64,000 nt of DNA from Pseudogymnoascus destructans (GCF_001641265.1 NW_020167526.1:372001-436000); one strand, 5' to 3'; positions 33,231-44,990 are shown, numbered from the stretch's first letter. The notes: generated by a model from the sequence alone, not told the origin. Numbers and translations: made by a program.

Positions 33231-36200
33231 TTAGTCAAAGCTGATCAGATCGTCTTCTTGGATTTGTACCACTTCTTGTGTCTTAGTGACGGCAGTAATG
33301 TCGGCCCCTTCATTGTTGCCAGCCCCTTCGTTATTGTAAGCCCCTTCATTATTGTCTGAAAGCCTATATGTCTGGCGTGGGGTGTGTTCGACATTGGCAT
33401 CATCTGGGGGAGAGTGGTCAGGTTGCGTTAGCACTTGGTCCAACTCCTGAGGCTGAGTCGTCAACCCAGGGGCACTTTTGTTCACTGAGGCCTCCGACTT
33501 GGGGTTGTTTTCATTGCTCTTAGCTATCTGGACGCTTAGGGGATGACCGTGTCGACGTGTTCCATGTAGTCTCGTTATTGCGGCATCTGCTTGCACTGGG
33601 GAAGCCATGGTGACAAAACCGAATCTATTAGGGGAGCCAGGTGTTGCATTTGCTTCACCATTCCTAACGAAGGCGTCCAAAACAGTACCACATTGCATGA
33701 AAAGAAGTTTCAGTGATGCGCTCGATTCAGCCCTGGCGACCCCTGAAACAAAAAGTCTTGTGGGAGAGGCGGGAACAGGTCCTGTCGTGGTCGCGATTTG
33801 CGTCGAAGCACCAGGCTCAGTGTTGTTAGTCGGGGGAGGAGGAACCCCACTGTAGGAACGATCTGACTTGAAGACCAATGGACTCTTTGTAGAAGCCTTC
33901 TTTGTACCTTGTCCATTGTTATTCTTCTGTGCTGACGCAATGACTTTAGTCGAGTCGCCGATTCTATGTGGGAGGCTGGGTGCCCCGGCGATTGTAGCAT
34001 AAGTGTCTGGATTTGGGCTAGATTTTGGTGGCACAGGAGGGAAATTCTCATCGGGTTGATGGACAAAGCCCTCCGTACTACTTAGGAGTGGTTGAGGAGA
34101 TCCGCTGGGCGATCGTCTTTGTTCTACCTGAACGGAAATATTTGGGGGGTTGTGCAATATTGCTACATTTGTCCGCCCGGTTTGCCTAGCACCGTTTGAA
34201 AGGTCCACGGGTCGATAACGATCTCGAATAACAAGTGTCTTCTTGCTGGGAGGAGGCCCAGTAGATTGTCTCGCATTACCATCAGACGTTGGGGCATCCC
34301 ATTCCCGCCAGGCGGTCGCATCAAATATCTCAACATTTTCCAATAACTCTGACTCGAGAGAATGAACTGCTGGATACAAAGCAGGTGCAACAGAATCGTC
34401 GGCAACAGCAGGTGATGCAAGTAGTGGGAGATTGTCAGTAGCAGCAGCTTGACTTGCCTTTTCACAAGGACAAGCGCATGGGTCAGAGCAACGCATGCTA
34501 CAAGTGTGAGCGGCATTACAATTCATTGCCTTTGTGCAGGGCTCCTTGCAAAATAGATCCTCGTGCGGGAAGCTAGATCTGTTAGCATTATGATAGCAAT
34601 CGTATTAGGGGTATCTCACGAATGACAATTGTACCGGCACTTATGACCACAAGGCATAACACCATTACATTTGACGCCGCAGCCACCAGTCAAATTGTCC
34701 AACTCAACGGAAGACTCAACCACCGTTTCAGTTGAATGAGTAGAGCACACGATAGGAAACCCAGAACTGATGTCAAAGCGCCCTTGCGATTTCATGGTCA
34801 TCATGACAGAAAACCAAAAGTCGTAGCTTTCCGCTTCGGAACGAAGAAGATTGATACAGTTTCCAAAGATATACATGCCACGTCGGGCACGGGACAGAGC
34901 CACAACAGCGCGGTTCTTATTCTCAAGGAATCCAATGGTCCCATGCGCATTACTACGGACTAGTGACAGTAATATAACGTCGTTCTCCTCGCCTTGATAG
35001 GAGTCAACTGTGAATACATTGAATGGCCCGCGAATAGCGAGGTTTGGAACTCTCTTCAGCAATGTGAGAAGTCGCTTGCGTTGGCCATTGTAAAATGTCA
35101 GAACCGTTATTTTCGAAGAATCAATGCCATTCAACACCAGGTAGTTAAAGAATGCGACAATCATATTCGCCTCCTCAATATTGTACGTGCTTTGTGCATC
35201 ATCTCTGCTCTCTAGCCAAGTATGATGGAAACAGTACGAGTCCCGACCTCCCATTCCAGGGATCGGCTGGCGAACACGCCGATCAAGGACCGAAGGGTGA
35301 TCTTCCAAGCCTTCGTATATTGGGCTCAAAAGCTCTCGTAGGCCCGGAATCATTCGACGCTGTTTGTTAAGCATAGTGAACTCAACTCCGTTATTTACCA
35401 ACCGCTCAAACAGCGATACACTGAGATTGTATGGGTGTCTCTCGAGATGCGAAACGTTGCAATGGGCTTGGAGTTGTTGATGGTCACCGACTAGAATAAG
35501 GTGGTCTAAACTCTCAAGCATGGCGGCCAGAATGGTTCCCTCTAAAGTCTCGGCCGCCTCTTCGATGAGCAGAGTGCGCGGCTTCAGACATGCGAGCAAT
35601 CCTCGATATTTGGAAAGACCGGTTGTGGTGCACCCGATAAGCTTAATACCAGTCTTTCGAATGAAAGTAGCGTCGCCCTGCCATCTTGCAATCTTGAGAC
35701 GATCCATTGCTCTCGAATAGTCTGTCAAATGTCGTCGAAAACTAGCCAGATATTCTTTGGTGGCGGCATCCTTCAGGTATTGGTAAATTGCGCCACGATC
35801 CTCTTCATCAATGTCCCAAAGATTTGGTGTCGTGCAGAGAATTGCCCCAACTTGAATATTTGAGCGTGCCCTGCTGTTCCTGCCAATGAACTCTCTTCGA
35901 TATGGCACATATTTGCCCTTTAGCGCCTCAATGTCATCTTCGTCCTTTGACTTTCGTGCCTCAAGTTCTGCCTCGTTGAGGGTTTCATATTCGTAGTCAT
36001 CCTCATCCTCATCGTCTTCAAATCCGTTGTTGCTAAGAGGGCATCGCCTGGGAAGGACCTGTTGATCGAGACCAAGCCAGGAATAGAGAACGCCGCCAGC
36101 ATCGGCGCCTGCGTCCACCCATTCATCATCATTAAGTGAGTCATACTGCTCTTGGGTTATGAGGTTTAGCTTGAGGAAAACGCTGGCTTCTTCTGCGCCT

Positions 36201-37787
36201 TGGTCATTCATATCTTGGATGTCATGGATAATCTCCTCTGAAATTCGTTTAAGAGCATCCTGGGCAATTCGTATCCTGCCGGCACTACCGGTTACCCCGA
36301 TTGCGAGTTGGCCTCGAAGCCTATACAGCGTCCTCAATTGAATGATTTCGTTGGACTCGCTAGATCTTCCTCCGAGGCGAAGAAAGTTCGGCTCAAAAGG
36401 CTCAATCAAATTTAGTAGCTGGTCAATTGCATGATTTGTCTGAGCAGATACCAAAATTGGAGGGTCTCCAACTATCCAGTTGTTCAGCATGATCTTCAAT
36501 GCCGTTATAGACACGAATGTCTTTCCTGAATAAGGTAGAATAATTAGTTTCATATTAATTGATTAACTTCCGAAAAATTTGCGTACCTGTTCCAGGAGGA
36601 CCCTGTATTATTGCTACCTTTTTGCAGAGTATTCTGCGCACAGCGGCCATTTGAGAATCGTCCAATTGAGAACCCTTGAGAGCAGGCCACTGGCCTAGAA
36701 TATCCACATCTTGAAACACGTTCGCGTCAAAATCTCCGGCTGTGAGTGTTTCGCGGGCTGCTTCAGCAGGCAGTAATGCACTCAGGTTCATACGAGGTTG
36801 CTTTTCAACATCTCCGGGTGGGCCCACTGTCTTCCTCAGTTCCATCAAATGTTCTGCCATGGGAAAACTTAATTTGTTAGAATTGGGCCGGTGAGGAAAA
36901 GGGAAGCACTTACGTCTCGGACATCAACTTTTGCATTGCAACAAGCATATGCCTACTGGCTTCAAAATACCCAGATTTGGCCTCGACCATCACATACTCC
37001 TCTGTTGGATCAAACTCGGATTCCTCAATGCTAGCCCAGAATATGTCAATCTGCGGCGGATCTTTTTCTACTGCCGCCAGTGGACGAGCAGCAACAATTG
37101 CAACTTTGCAAATAGTTTTGAAGTTGTCATGCACTGGACTGAGGGCGACCATGGTACCTTGCTGCAGGCGGCTGGATTGAGGCCAGCGAATACGCTTACC
37201 AGCACGCTCCGTAGAGAACTCGACACGGGCTGCAACACCCATATTTGCAAAGGTATACCCCACAATAAAGACCTGTCAATCATAAGCTTGGCTCTAAAAA
37301 AAATAGAGGCATCTCACATTTGTATAAATAGAGGTGGTTTGAAGGTCAGAAGTCCCTGGGTTTTCTTTGTAAGAACGAACTGCATCCAGTAATGGATATA
37401 TGGCATCGTAGCGGAGGAGTTGATACTGAGAGCCGATATAAGCCTCTTTGCTTCCCCAGGGACCTCCCATAATATTTTCCGGTAGAGCTTCTGTATGAGT
37501 GGCGCCATGTGTAGAGCCGGGGTTTATCTCTGCGCCAAAGGGAATCTCTGGAAGTCGCCTCCATGCCTCCTGGGAATGTTCGTCATCAAGTTGGTAAGGT
37601 CGGGTTATGTGTTCGCGTAGTATCGGCTCAAAGTCGGCGGGAAACACCTTTGAGAAAACAACTTTCACCTTCATTAACACATTGTTAGTTTAAAAGTATA
37701 TTCTGCACTATAGTGTTTATATCTTACAGGTGAAGAAGACTTAAAGTCTGCTCCCCGCTGTGGAAGCTCTGCCTTGAATACAGACAT
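33231..37787 (-). CDS. SF1 (UPF1-like) helicase with NF-X1 zinc fingers and C-terminal RRM, ZNFX1/Hrr1-related
   Basis: A large superfamily 1 RNA helicase of the type linked to RNA silencing (fission yeast Hrr1, animal ZNFX1). Six exons: 37787-37728, 37668-37318, 37272-36914, 36867-36587, 36525-34620 and 34572-33231, with continuous frame, give 1,432 residues. The N-terminal region has the family stretch EAYIGSQYQLLRYDAIYPLL and GVAARVEFSTERAGKRIRW. The Walker A GPPGTGKT (about 346-353) is split by intron 4. RTLLIEEAAETLEG, LVGDHQQLQAHC, LNKQRRM and TVDSYQGEENDVILLSLVRS are the later helicase motifs. Cys/His clusters (CGVKCNGVMPCGHKC, CNAAHTCSMRCSDPC) form NF-X1-type fingers. After a low-complexity linker an RRM (about 1257-1340) shows RNP2 LFVSGVA and RNP1 NRFGFVTM. 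Three NNEGA repeats lie near the end. The N-terminus is shorter than I expect for the family, and the first exon abuts transposon-rich DNA, so the 5' end may be truncated. Confidence 0.82.
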
Positions 37788-38310
37788 TGCGTTGCAAACG
37801 GCATATGAAGAGATACCACCAAGATCGGAAGGTCAGTTCTCCGAAAGAGTCCAATGCTTAAATTTTAATGCTCTTTCATAGCATCAAAATGAATTTGATT
37901 ATTTGTAGGACTGAACAATGTTTTTAGAGTATATTGACCTCAAATGGTTGTTCAAAGAAGGTGAAGCGAAGTGCGTTGTGAACCAGGTTTGCCCAACCTG
38001 TCAAATTAAAACGGGGAGGTGTTTCTGCCGAGACATTGCAAACGCAAGCAATGCAGCAAACGCACAAACTGTGCATATCGCCTTAATTTCTGGACGAAGT
38101 GCCATTGAGTGGTGGTTATAAGAAAATCACGCCAAGAGATACCTTGAACAGTAGAGACTACAGTTGTGAAAACATGCATCCTTTGCAGCACTCAGAATGA
38201 ATATAAGCAGAGAGTTTGCTTAGTTAATAACAGGAAATTAATAAAAATAACAGTGTCATCCTTATTTCCAGGTTAGCAAAATTATTCAACGTTAATACGA
38301 AGACGCTTAA
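37788..38310. other. AT-rich junction between the helicase gene and the transposon island
   Basis: In-frame stops lie upstream of the helicase ATG and I find no acceptor that would bring in an earlier exon. 37918-38121 holds a short plus-strand frame without domain signs. Cys-containing chance frames appear on both strands. The sequence may contain the lost left end of the pogo-like relic that follows. Confidence 0.4.
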
Positions 38311-39687
38311 TTCCTATACTCGACGAGCGAAGTTGAAAGCCGCCGAAGCCCCAATATCGCCTCCTATTTCTAAACGCGGAGGACAAAATAAGATACTCTC
38401 GGACGTACAAATTAAGGCGATATACAAATATGTCGAAGATTCGTATCATGCAGGTTACGGGGCATCAAGAGCAATGGTTTTTGCAGCAATTGGCCACTTG
38501 CGGGTGGCAGAAATACCACTGAAACCAGCGCCTTCATGGCGCTGGTTTCAGGGCTTTATAAAAAGCCATTCTAACCTTTTTCGAGTCGTTAAAACGAAAG
38601 CGATTGCTTGAGTTCGAGTTACATCATGATATTTTGGCGGTAGAGGACTGGTTTTCAGTATATTTGTCATGGTGTATCCAATATGATATCCAGCCGCAAA
38701 ACGTCTATAACTTTGACGAAACTGGCTTTCGTGTTGGAGTAGCACCAGGGGAGGAGGTAATACTTCCTATATATATTACAGAGGTATGTACAATTAGTTA
38801 TCGTCATTGAAATATAATTGAACTGACCCTACTAAGATGTATGTTCCAATGGCCGAAAATCGCAGGTCTATTACTATAATCGAGTCAATCTGTGCAATTG
38901 GACAAGTGATTCCACCAGTGATTATTATACAAGGATGACAACATATGGAGTCCTGGTATCATGAAAAGCTAAGCGGCGACGAGCTTATATTGCTTCATTT
39001 TTTCGAGACTTGGGCAAAATACGCCAGGAAACATTCAAGAAAGGCACAATTATAGGAGCATTTCGTGAAGCTGGAATGTGGCCAATAAACCCTAAAGAAG
39101 CCTTGAAAAAAATAAAGGTATATACACTGTCTGAAAAGGCTCTAGACCTACTGCAAATTCCACAGACTCCGACAAAATTTGTACATTCAGAGCTCAAATT
39201 ACAGCATTGGCAGGCAAAGATACCATACCTTTTATCAAGTCCATCGGCACAAGAATGGGATTCTTGGGCGCGCGGTACTGAAAACGTCCTTGCTCAAGGA
39301 GAGTTAGCTGTTCTACAGTATGATTTACTATCTACAAAGGTTGCGAACCAGCAAAAGGCAAAGGTCAAAAAGGAGCTTCGTATTCGTGGTGTTGAGGCCC
39401 GCAAAGCCAAGCTTTTAAGAAAGCGGCAGGTTACCCAGTTGTTAAAAGCAAAGCAGGAGGTGCCTCCTGATTTACTTAATCCAATTCCTGATCCTGAAAA
39501 AATTGCACAGGAGTCAGAGATTCAAGAAGAAGCCAATATTCAATTGATTTCAACAATAGGGTGGTCGGGATCACAGGTAGACGACGACGATGAGACTGGA
39601 TTTATAAGATTTAGTGGTTTGGATGAGGACATATTTACAGACAGGACAGAAGAGAATTTGGATTCAGGGTGTTTTAAAGTAAGAATA
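38311..39687 (+). pseudogene. pogo/Fot-like transposase relic with internal deletion
   Basis: The CENP-B/Tc5-type DNA-binding part is read at 38333-38611 (KRGGQNKILSDVQIKAIYKY, PSWRWFQGFIKSHSNLF). The DDE domain starts in another frame (ILAVEDWFSVYL, VYNFDETGFRVGV at 38690-38750). It continues through MAENRRSITIIESICAIG and stops, in a third frame, after ESWYHEKLSGDEL. The sequence then jumps at about 39005 to the C-terminal region (ETFKKGTIIGAFREAGMWPI, ending DIFTDRTEENLDSGC), so most of the catalytic core is missing. Its right end is cut by the element starting at 39688. Clearly inactive. Confidence 0.75.
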
Positions 39688-41547
39688 ACGTGCATGTATA
39701 ACGAAAGTGCCAAACAAGCGAAAGTGCCAAAATCATGCGGTGACCAACCCCCCCAAACTAAATGTTAAATTCCTCCACAACAAAACATGCGCCATAAAAA
39801 TGATGAAAGCAAATTAGTGGTAGCTATCCAAGCTATGCAAAGCGACCCAAATTTGCGCCTTCGAGTTGCAGCTAGGATCTATTCTGTAGACCACCGCAAG
39901 CTACGTCACTGTTTACAAGGCGTACCTTCACGACGCGATATCCAAGCCAACTTACAGAAATTAAGTAACCTAGAGGAATCAGTTCTTGTTCAGTATATAC
40001 TTGACTTAGCTGCTAAAGGTTCCCTCCTCAGTTGTCTATTGTTGAAGATATGGCAAATCGACTACTTGCAACACGCGACGCGCCATGCGTCGGGTCACGT
40101 TGGGCTTCAAACTTTGTTAAGCGCCATGTAGAGCTCCGGACACGCTTCCAGCGAAAATACGACTACCAGAGGGCTAAGTGCGAAGATCCAGAAGTCATTC
40201 GTGGCTGGTTTAAGCTTGTATGGAACACAATTCTAAAGTATGGCATCAACAATGCAGATATCTACAACTTTGATGAGACTGGGTTTATGATGGGCGTCAT
40301 CTCAAGTGCAATGGTAGTAATGAGCTCAGATGGGCGGGCAAAGGCAAAAAAGGTGCAGCCTGGCAATCGGGAATGGGTTACAGTAATCCAAGGCGTTAGT
40401 TCTCAAGGTTGGGCAGTGCCGCCATTTGTCATTGTGGCAGGTGAAAACCACCTTGCATCTTGGTATAAGAATAGCGGATTTCCAGCAGATTGGGTAATCG
40501 CTGTTACTGCAAATGGCTGGACTACAAACGAGAGAGATATGAATTGGATTCAGCATTTTGAGAAGCACACAAAGCCCCGGAGTGTTGGTGGTTATCGCTT
40601 GTTAGTCCTTGATGGTCATGAGAGCCACCACTCAGACAAGTTTGAGGAGTACTGCAAAGAACACAACATTATTACGCTTTGTATGCCTGCTCACTCTTCC
40701 CATATACTCCAACCACTTGATGTTGGCTGTTTTGGCCCATTAAAGAGAACTTACGGTCAGCAAATTGAAGATATGATGCGGGCTCATATTATTCACATTA
40801 CTAAGGATGACTTTTTTCCTGCCTTCCATGCTGCATTTAACATTGCAATGACAGAAAGCAATATTCAGGGAGGGTTCCAAGGTGCTGGGCTTCTTCCATT
40901 TAGCCCTGAGAGTGTAATATCTACACTTGACCTTAGGTTTAAGACGCCAACACCTCCAACCTCTCGCCCAAACACCGCTTAACCATGGGTTTCTCAGACA
41001 CCAAATAACCCAACTGAAGCTGTATCACAGTCTACTTTCATTAAAAACCGAATTGCGCATCATCAAAATAGCTCTCCAACCTCAATCTATGCAGCTGTTG
41101 ACCAGTTTACAAAGGGTGCATCGCAAATAATGCATCAATTAGCATTGTTAAAAGCAGAGAACCAAAACCTGCGACAGGCAAATGAAGTGCTAAGCAAGCG
41201 CCGGAGAGCTAAAAAAACACGACTACAGCAAGGAGGATCACTTAGTCAACAGGTAGCACAGGAGCTACAGGACGAGAGGGACGTTGTGCAGCAAGTAGAG
41301 CAAGAAATAAGGGCAAGTAGTGGTCGGAAGCCAAGGGAAGAAACCCATGCACGTCGCTGTGGCAAGTGTGGTGAGACTGGACACAATGCGCGCACTTGTC
41401 AGATTGTAATAGACAGGTCTGAGGAAGAGGACTCCGAGTAGTTTTAATTAATTTATATTGTTGTGGTGGATTTATCGCAATTCTTATGGGGTAGTCGCGA
41501 TATTTTGGCACTTTCGCTTGTTTGGCACTTTCGTTATACATGCACGT
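39688..41547 (+). mobile_element. pogo/Fot-like transposon with identical 46 bp inverted repeats
   Basis: 1,860 bp between terminal inverted repeats that begin ACGTGCATGTATAACG. The left (39688-39733) and right (41502-41547) repeats are identical over 46 bp, and each contains two copies of CGAAAGTGCCAA, an internal direct repeat. TA lies outside both ends (39686-39687 and 41548-41549). It sits between two unrelated pogo fragments and is the youngest-looking of the group here. Confidence 0.88.
39787..41441 (+). pseudogene. pogo/Fot transposase (DDE) with one frameshift and one nonsense codon
   Basis: The N-terminal HTH region starts MRHKNDESKLVVAIQAM and includes the CENP-B-like RKLRHCLQGVPSRRDI. 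A single-base loss near 40023 (in TTCCC) shifts the frame. The catalytic domain then reads RWASNFVKRHVELRTRF, IYNFDETGF (first Asp), LVLDGHESHHS (second Asp) and LQPLDVGCFGPLK (third Asp). A TAA at about 40979-40981 interrupts the reading frame. Beyond it the coiled-coil (AENQNLRQANEVLSKRR) and a CCHC zinc knuckle (CGKCGETGHNARTC) remain open to 41441. With identical termini and only two lesions it was probably active recently and could still be moved by a relative's transposase. Confidence 0.85.
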
Positions 41548-42344
41548 TACCTTTAAGGATTCCACCATAAGATCAGCTTTCCAAAAGCTGATCTGGCCAA
41601 TAAGCTGTAATACAGCCATCGAAAAGCTACGTACGTACTCGCAGCCTACACAGCCTACTACGCCTACCCTACTTCGGCCTATTACGCCTATACCGTCTAC
41701 TTTTCAGGAGGTGGAACTGGGGCTACAGCGCTGGAAAGACCGGCTTCCGGAGGCCTGGAGTAGCCCCTCGAAACAGAGCTATAGTAACTGGGTTACTGGG
41801 GCCCAGCGGGTTCTGGCAGCCAGTCAGCTCCAGGAACTCGACCTACGGGCTGTTCGGCAGCAGGTCAAGAACTCGAAGAAGAAGCGGGGGCCCGGGGCCG
41901 GGGCCGACTCCAGTGTGGAGGTGTGCTCCGGGCTTCTGAAGCCCACGAGCTTCAGGCCCAGAAGCTCGCTGCCACAGAAGCCCGGAAGCTGAGCCAGGCT
42001 CAGAAGCAGCTCCATCGGGCAGGAATTGAAGCCCGGAAACAGGAGCGCCTCCGGAAGAAGAGCCTGGCTCAGCTCACTGAATTAGGCCTTCCAATTCCTC
42101 CAGAGTTGGTAGACCCAATTACTGACCCAGAGGCCGAAACTGAGAGCGAGTATGAGAGTGCGAGTGAGGGTGGGCGTGGGAGTGGGTGTGGGAGTGAGAG
42201 TGAGAGTGGGAATGAGGAAGTGATAATTTCGTAGAATGGAATTTTGAAGTACCTTTATATACAAATTACTATGGTTAGGTACTTATGGTCGCAATTTGAG
42301 TTGCCGCATATTGCTTCCCCTCGCTTCGAGTTGCCGCAGACTGT
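41548..42344 (+). pseudogene. C-terminal fragment of a second pogo/Fot-like transposase
   Basis: Starts mid-protein (TFKDSTIRSAFQKLIWPIS), homologous to the C-terminal part of the relic at 39.0-39.7 kb but clearly a different subfamily (RWKDRLPEAWSSPSKQSYS). A frameshift near 41930 moves it into the frame reading ARKLSQAQKQLHRAGIEARK and ending at 42234 after a Ser/Glu/Gly-rich tail. The right end at about 42290-42344 shows two copies of GAGTTGCCGCA, like the doubled motif in other pogo termini. The left part of this element is missing; the sequence starts exactly at the TA beside the 39688-41547 element. Confidence 0.7.
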
Positions 42345-42475
42345 ACGTACCTACTCACGTGAGTAAGCACGTGCTTACTCACGTGTTTACTTGCGTGTTT
42401 ACTCACATGCTTGCTCACGTGCTTACTACTTATATGCCTACCTACATGCCTACTTACTTATATAGCTACTCCATG
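42345..42475. repeat. degenerate CACGTG-rich repeat array
   Basis: About 130 bp made of imperfect copies of TACTCACGTG and GCACGTGCTTAC followed by TACCTACATGCC strings. At least four CACGTG palindromes occur between 42356 and 42420. It lies about 330-400 bp upstream of the GH125 start. Confidence 0.65.
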
Positions 42476-42756
42476 ACACACCCTATACTGCACTGGAGGT
42501 TGGGGCCGCCGAGCACCGAGAGCCCTGCCTTCCTTCTACGATCACTCTGCCAGCTTTAAACCTTGAACTTGCGGGGTTGGAAAGCTAAAGAGATGTGACG
42601 TTGTATATCCCCACTCTGAGATATGCCGTGGGGCGAAGCTCCTATTAGCGAGAGAGACCCCGTGCAGTGGAGCCCATCCAGGCAGGTGGTGTTATATAGC
42701 CCTGTCTCTCAATAAGGCCGTGGTTGTCAGTTCTCTATTTCAAATTCGCAGCAATA

Positions 42757-44402
42757 ATGTGGAACAGGCTTGCAGTCGTGGGCTTCATGGTGGTTATGGC
42801 TACCGCCTCGATATCCGACTCATGCCCGGGTTATTTAGATTATGCCAAAGAGTATCATGCTCCTTATTCGGCGGGGAAATATAACCTCTCGTCCCAGCGA
42901 CCAGCTCCGTCGTGCCGGACCTTCGAGTCTCAAGCTGTCGAGGACACGATTGATCGGATGAAAAAGACCATGCGTGACCCTGATCTTTTCCAGCTATTTC
43001 AAAATGCCTTCCCTAATACCCTCGATACGGCGATTAAATGGCATGGCACTGCCGAGGGGAGCGATGAGGAGCTAACCTTCGTCATTACTGGAGATATGTA
43101 AGCTGATGTGACTGCTGAAATGAATATGCCTCTTATTAACGGATGTTAGAAATGCTATGTGGCTGCGTGACTCTGCAAACCAGATGCAATCCTACCTGCC
43201 ACTGTTGAAACCAGCAACATCTAGTAACTCGATAGCTTCTCTCTACTGGGGCGTTATCAATCTTCAAGCCCGCTATCTTCTAACTTCGCCATACTGCAAC
43301 TCGTTCCAACCTCCCGTCGAGTCTGGTATCCCACCAGCAGAAAACGGCGCTTCAACCGATGATAGAGTTTTTCCAACTTACGCCAACCAGTCGATATTCG
43401 AATGCAGATACGAGCTCGATTCTCTTGCTGCCTTCCTAGAGGTCTCGTCCAGCTACTACAAAGCCACGAAGGATATCGATTTCTTTAAGAAATACAAGTG
43501 GGTTGATGCTGTCAATGCCGTCCTGGATGTTGCGACGACTATGATGGAGCCAACATACAACCAAAATGGTAGCATCAACACAAGCCCATATACGTTTACA
43601 CGACAAACCAACAGGGCTACTGAAACGTTTGCGAACGACGGACTTGGAAACCCTAGTGCCCCAAACACTGGGTTGATTCGTTCTGGTTTCAGGCTGTCAG
43701 ATGATGCTACCATTTATCAGTTCCTGATTCCGTCCAATATGATGTTTGCTTCATATCTCGAATCTACCGCCGAGATTATGGGTGCCCTGCCAGGTCACAA
43801 ATCTCTTGGCAATCGCATGGCTCAGATGGCCGTTTCTCTCTGCGAGTCCATCAATAAGCATGGGATAGTTAATGATCCCGTGCATGGCTGCATCTACGCC
43901 TTTGAAGTCGATGGATATGGTTCCCGGAATATCATGGATGACTCGAACGTTCCCAGTCTACTATCTGCGCCATTCATTGGCTACATCGACAGGAAGAATA
44001 AGGTGTATCAAAACACATGCAAGGTTATACTTAGCACTGCGAATCCGTACTTCATGAAGGGTCCTGTATTCAACAGCATTGGCGGTCCGCACATCGGGCC
44101 TGGGTTTGGGTGGCCTATGGCGAGTATTATACGCATTCTAACTTCGGATGATGACGCTGAAATAAAGGAGACTTTGCGCGAATTGTTGTCCACCACAGAC
44201 GGGTTTGGGGCTCATGCACGAGGGAATCAACTCTTTCGATTCCTCTAAATGGATGAGACAATGGTAAGCCTGACTTTCATCTCACTGTTGCTAATGCTAA
44301 TTGCTGCGACGTAGGTTCCCCTGGGTTAATGGCCTGTTCGGGCAAATGATTTTGGATATAGAGGAGAGGAAGCCGTATATCCTAAAAACAAACTTCCAGT
44401 AA
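42757..44402 (+). pseudogene. GH125 exo-alpha-1,6-mannosidase-like gene with a C-terminal frameshift
   Basis: Family GH125 enzymes remove alpha-1,6-linked mannose without a metal ion, often outside the cell. Exons 42757-43097, 43150-44263 and 44315-44402 are joined by good GT-AG sites. A signal-like N-terminus (LAVVGFMVVMATASIS) precedes the family core: FVITGDINAMWLRDSANQM, LDSLAAFLEVSSSYY, GFRLSDDATIYQFLIPSNMM, VDGYGSRNIMDDSNVPSL and GPHIGPGFGWPMASIIRIL. In the four-G run at 44207-44210 one extra base shifts the frame, ending the protein at 44248. The other frame restores the expected ending (GLMHEGINSFDSSKW, then WVNGLFGQMILDIEERKPY). The lost segment holds the MHE motif, where I expect the family's proposed general base to lie. 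Either a genuine recent lesion or a sequencing error; all other sequence looks intact. Confidence 0.8.
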
Positions 44403-44516
44403 TTCGCATAAGTCAGATATTCTTATAATAATACCAACGCCAATCTTGATAGCTATGATCCTTCGCTTTAGTCTCATAGTTCCTGTGATATTATAGTGTT
44501 ATACTATATTACATTT

Positions 44517-44990
44517 CACAAGTGAGTCGGCATCCCAAGCGAGTCGGCAGCAAAAACACTAAAAATTGACTATCACTACGACTACTACACCACCACCCTA
44601 TATAATGACCCTTATTCAACTGCAATTGATTCCTAGTGCCTCTCGCACGTACAGACATTATGTCCCATAATACCACATACACCACAGCGCCGTTTCTGGC
44701 CCTTAGAACCCCCCTAACAGGCGGTCTCACTTGCCACCTCCATATAACTTAAGCATCAACCTCAGCACTCTAAAGGATATCCTCTAGGTCTCGTACAGAG
44801 AGGCTTCCTCCTTGCATTTTACGTCTCTTGCGCTTTTTTTCCCTCCTCTTTTTCTGTTCATTTGCTGCTTATGGAGCCTTAACTTCTGCCTTAAGTAGAA
44901 CAGCAGCATGCATCATAGCTTGCGCCCCTTTAACAAGGCAGCTAATGGAATCATTAATTGAGGTAGGAGAACTATTCTATGACGCGGTTC
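44517..44990 (-). pseudogene. C-terminal remnant of a pogo/Fot transposase, minus strand
   Basis: The minus strand from about 44990 reads NSSPTSINDSISCLVKGAQA, a Lys/Arg-rich coiled-coil and GGSLSVRDLEDIL, then in the same order as the elements at 41.1 and 46.7 kb a CCHC zinc knuckle (CGVCGIMGHNVCTC) just before the stop near 44638. Several in-frame stops interrupt it. A terminus-like string with two copies of GCGAGTCGGCA-type motif lies at 44520-44552. The catalytic part is absent. Confidence 0.65.

Noticed and set aside
36001..36060. Prion-like or repeat-based recognition module in the acidic helicase segment
   Set aside because: The Asp/Glu/Tyr-rich stretch is a simple acidic insert in the helicase, common in the family.
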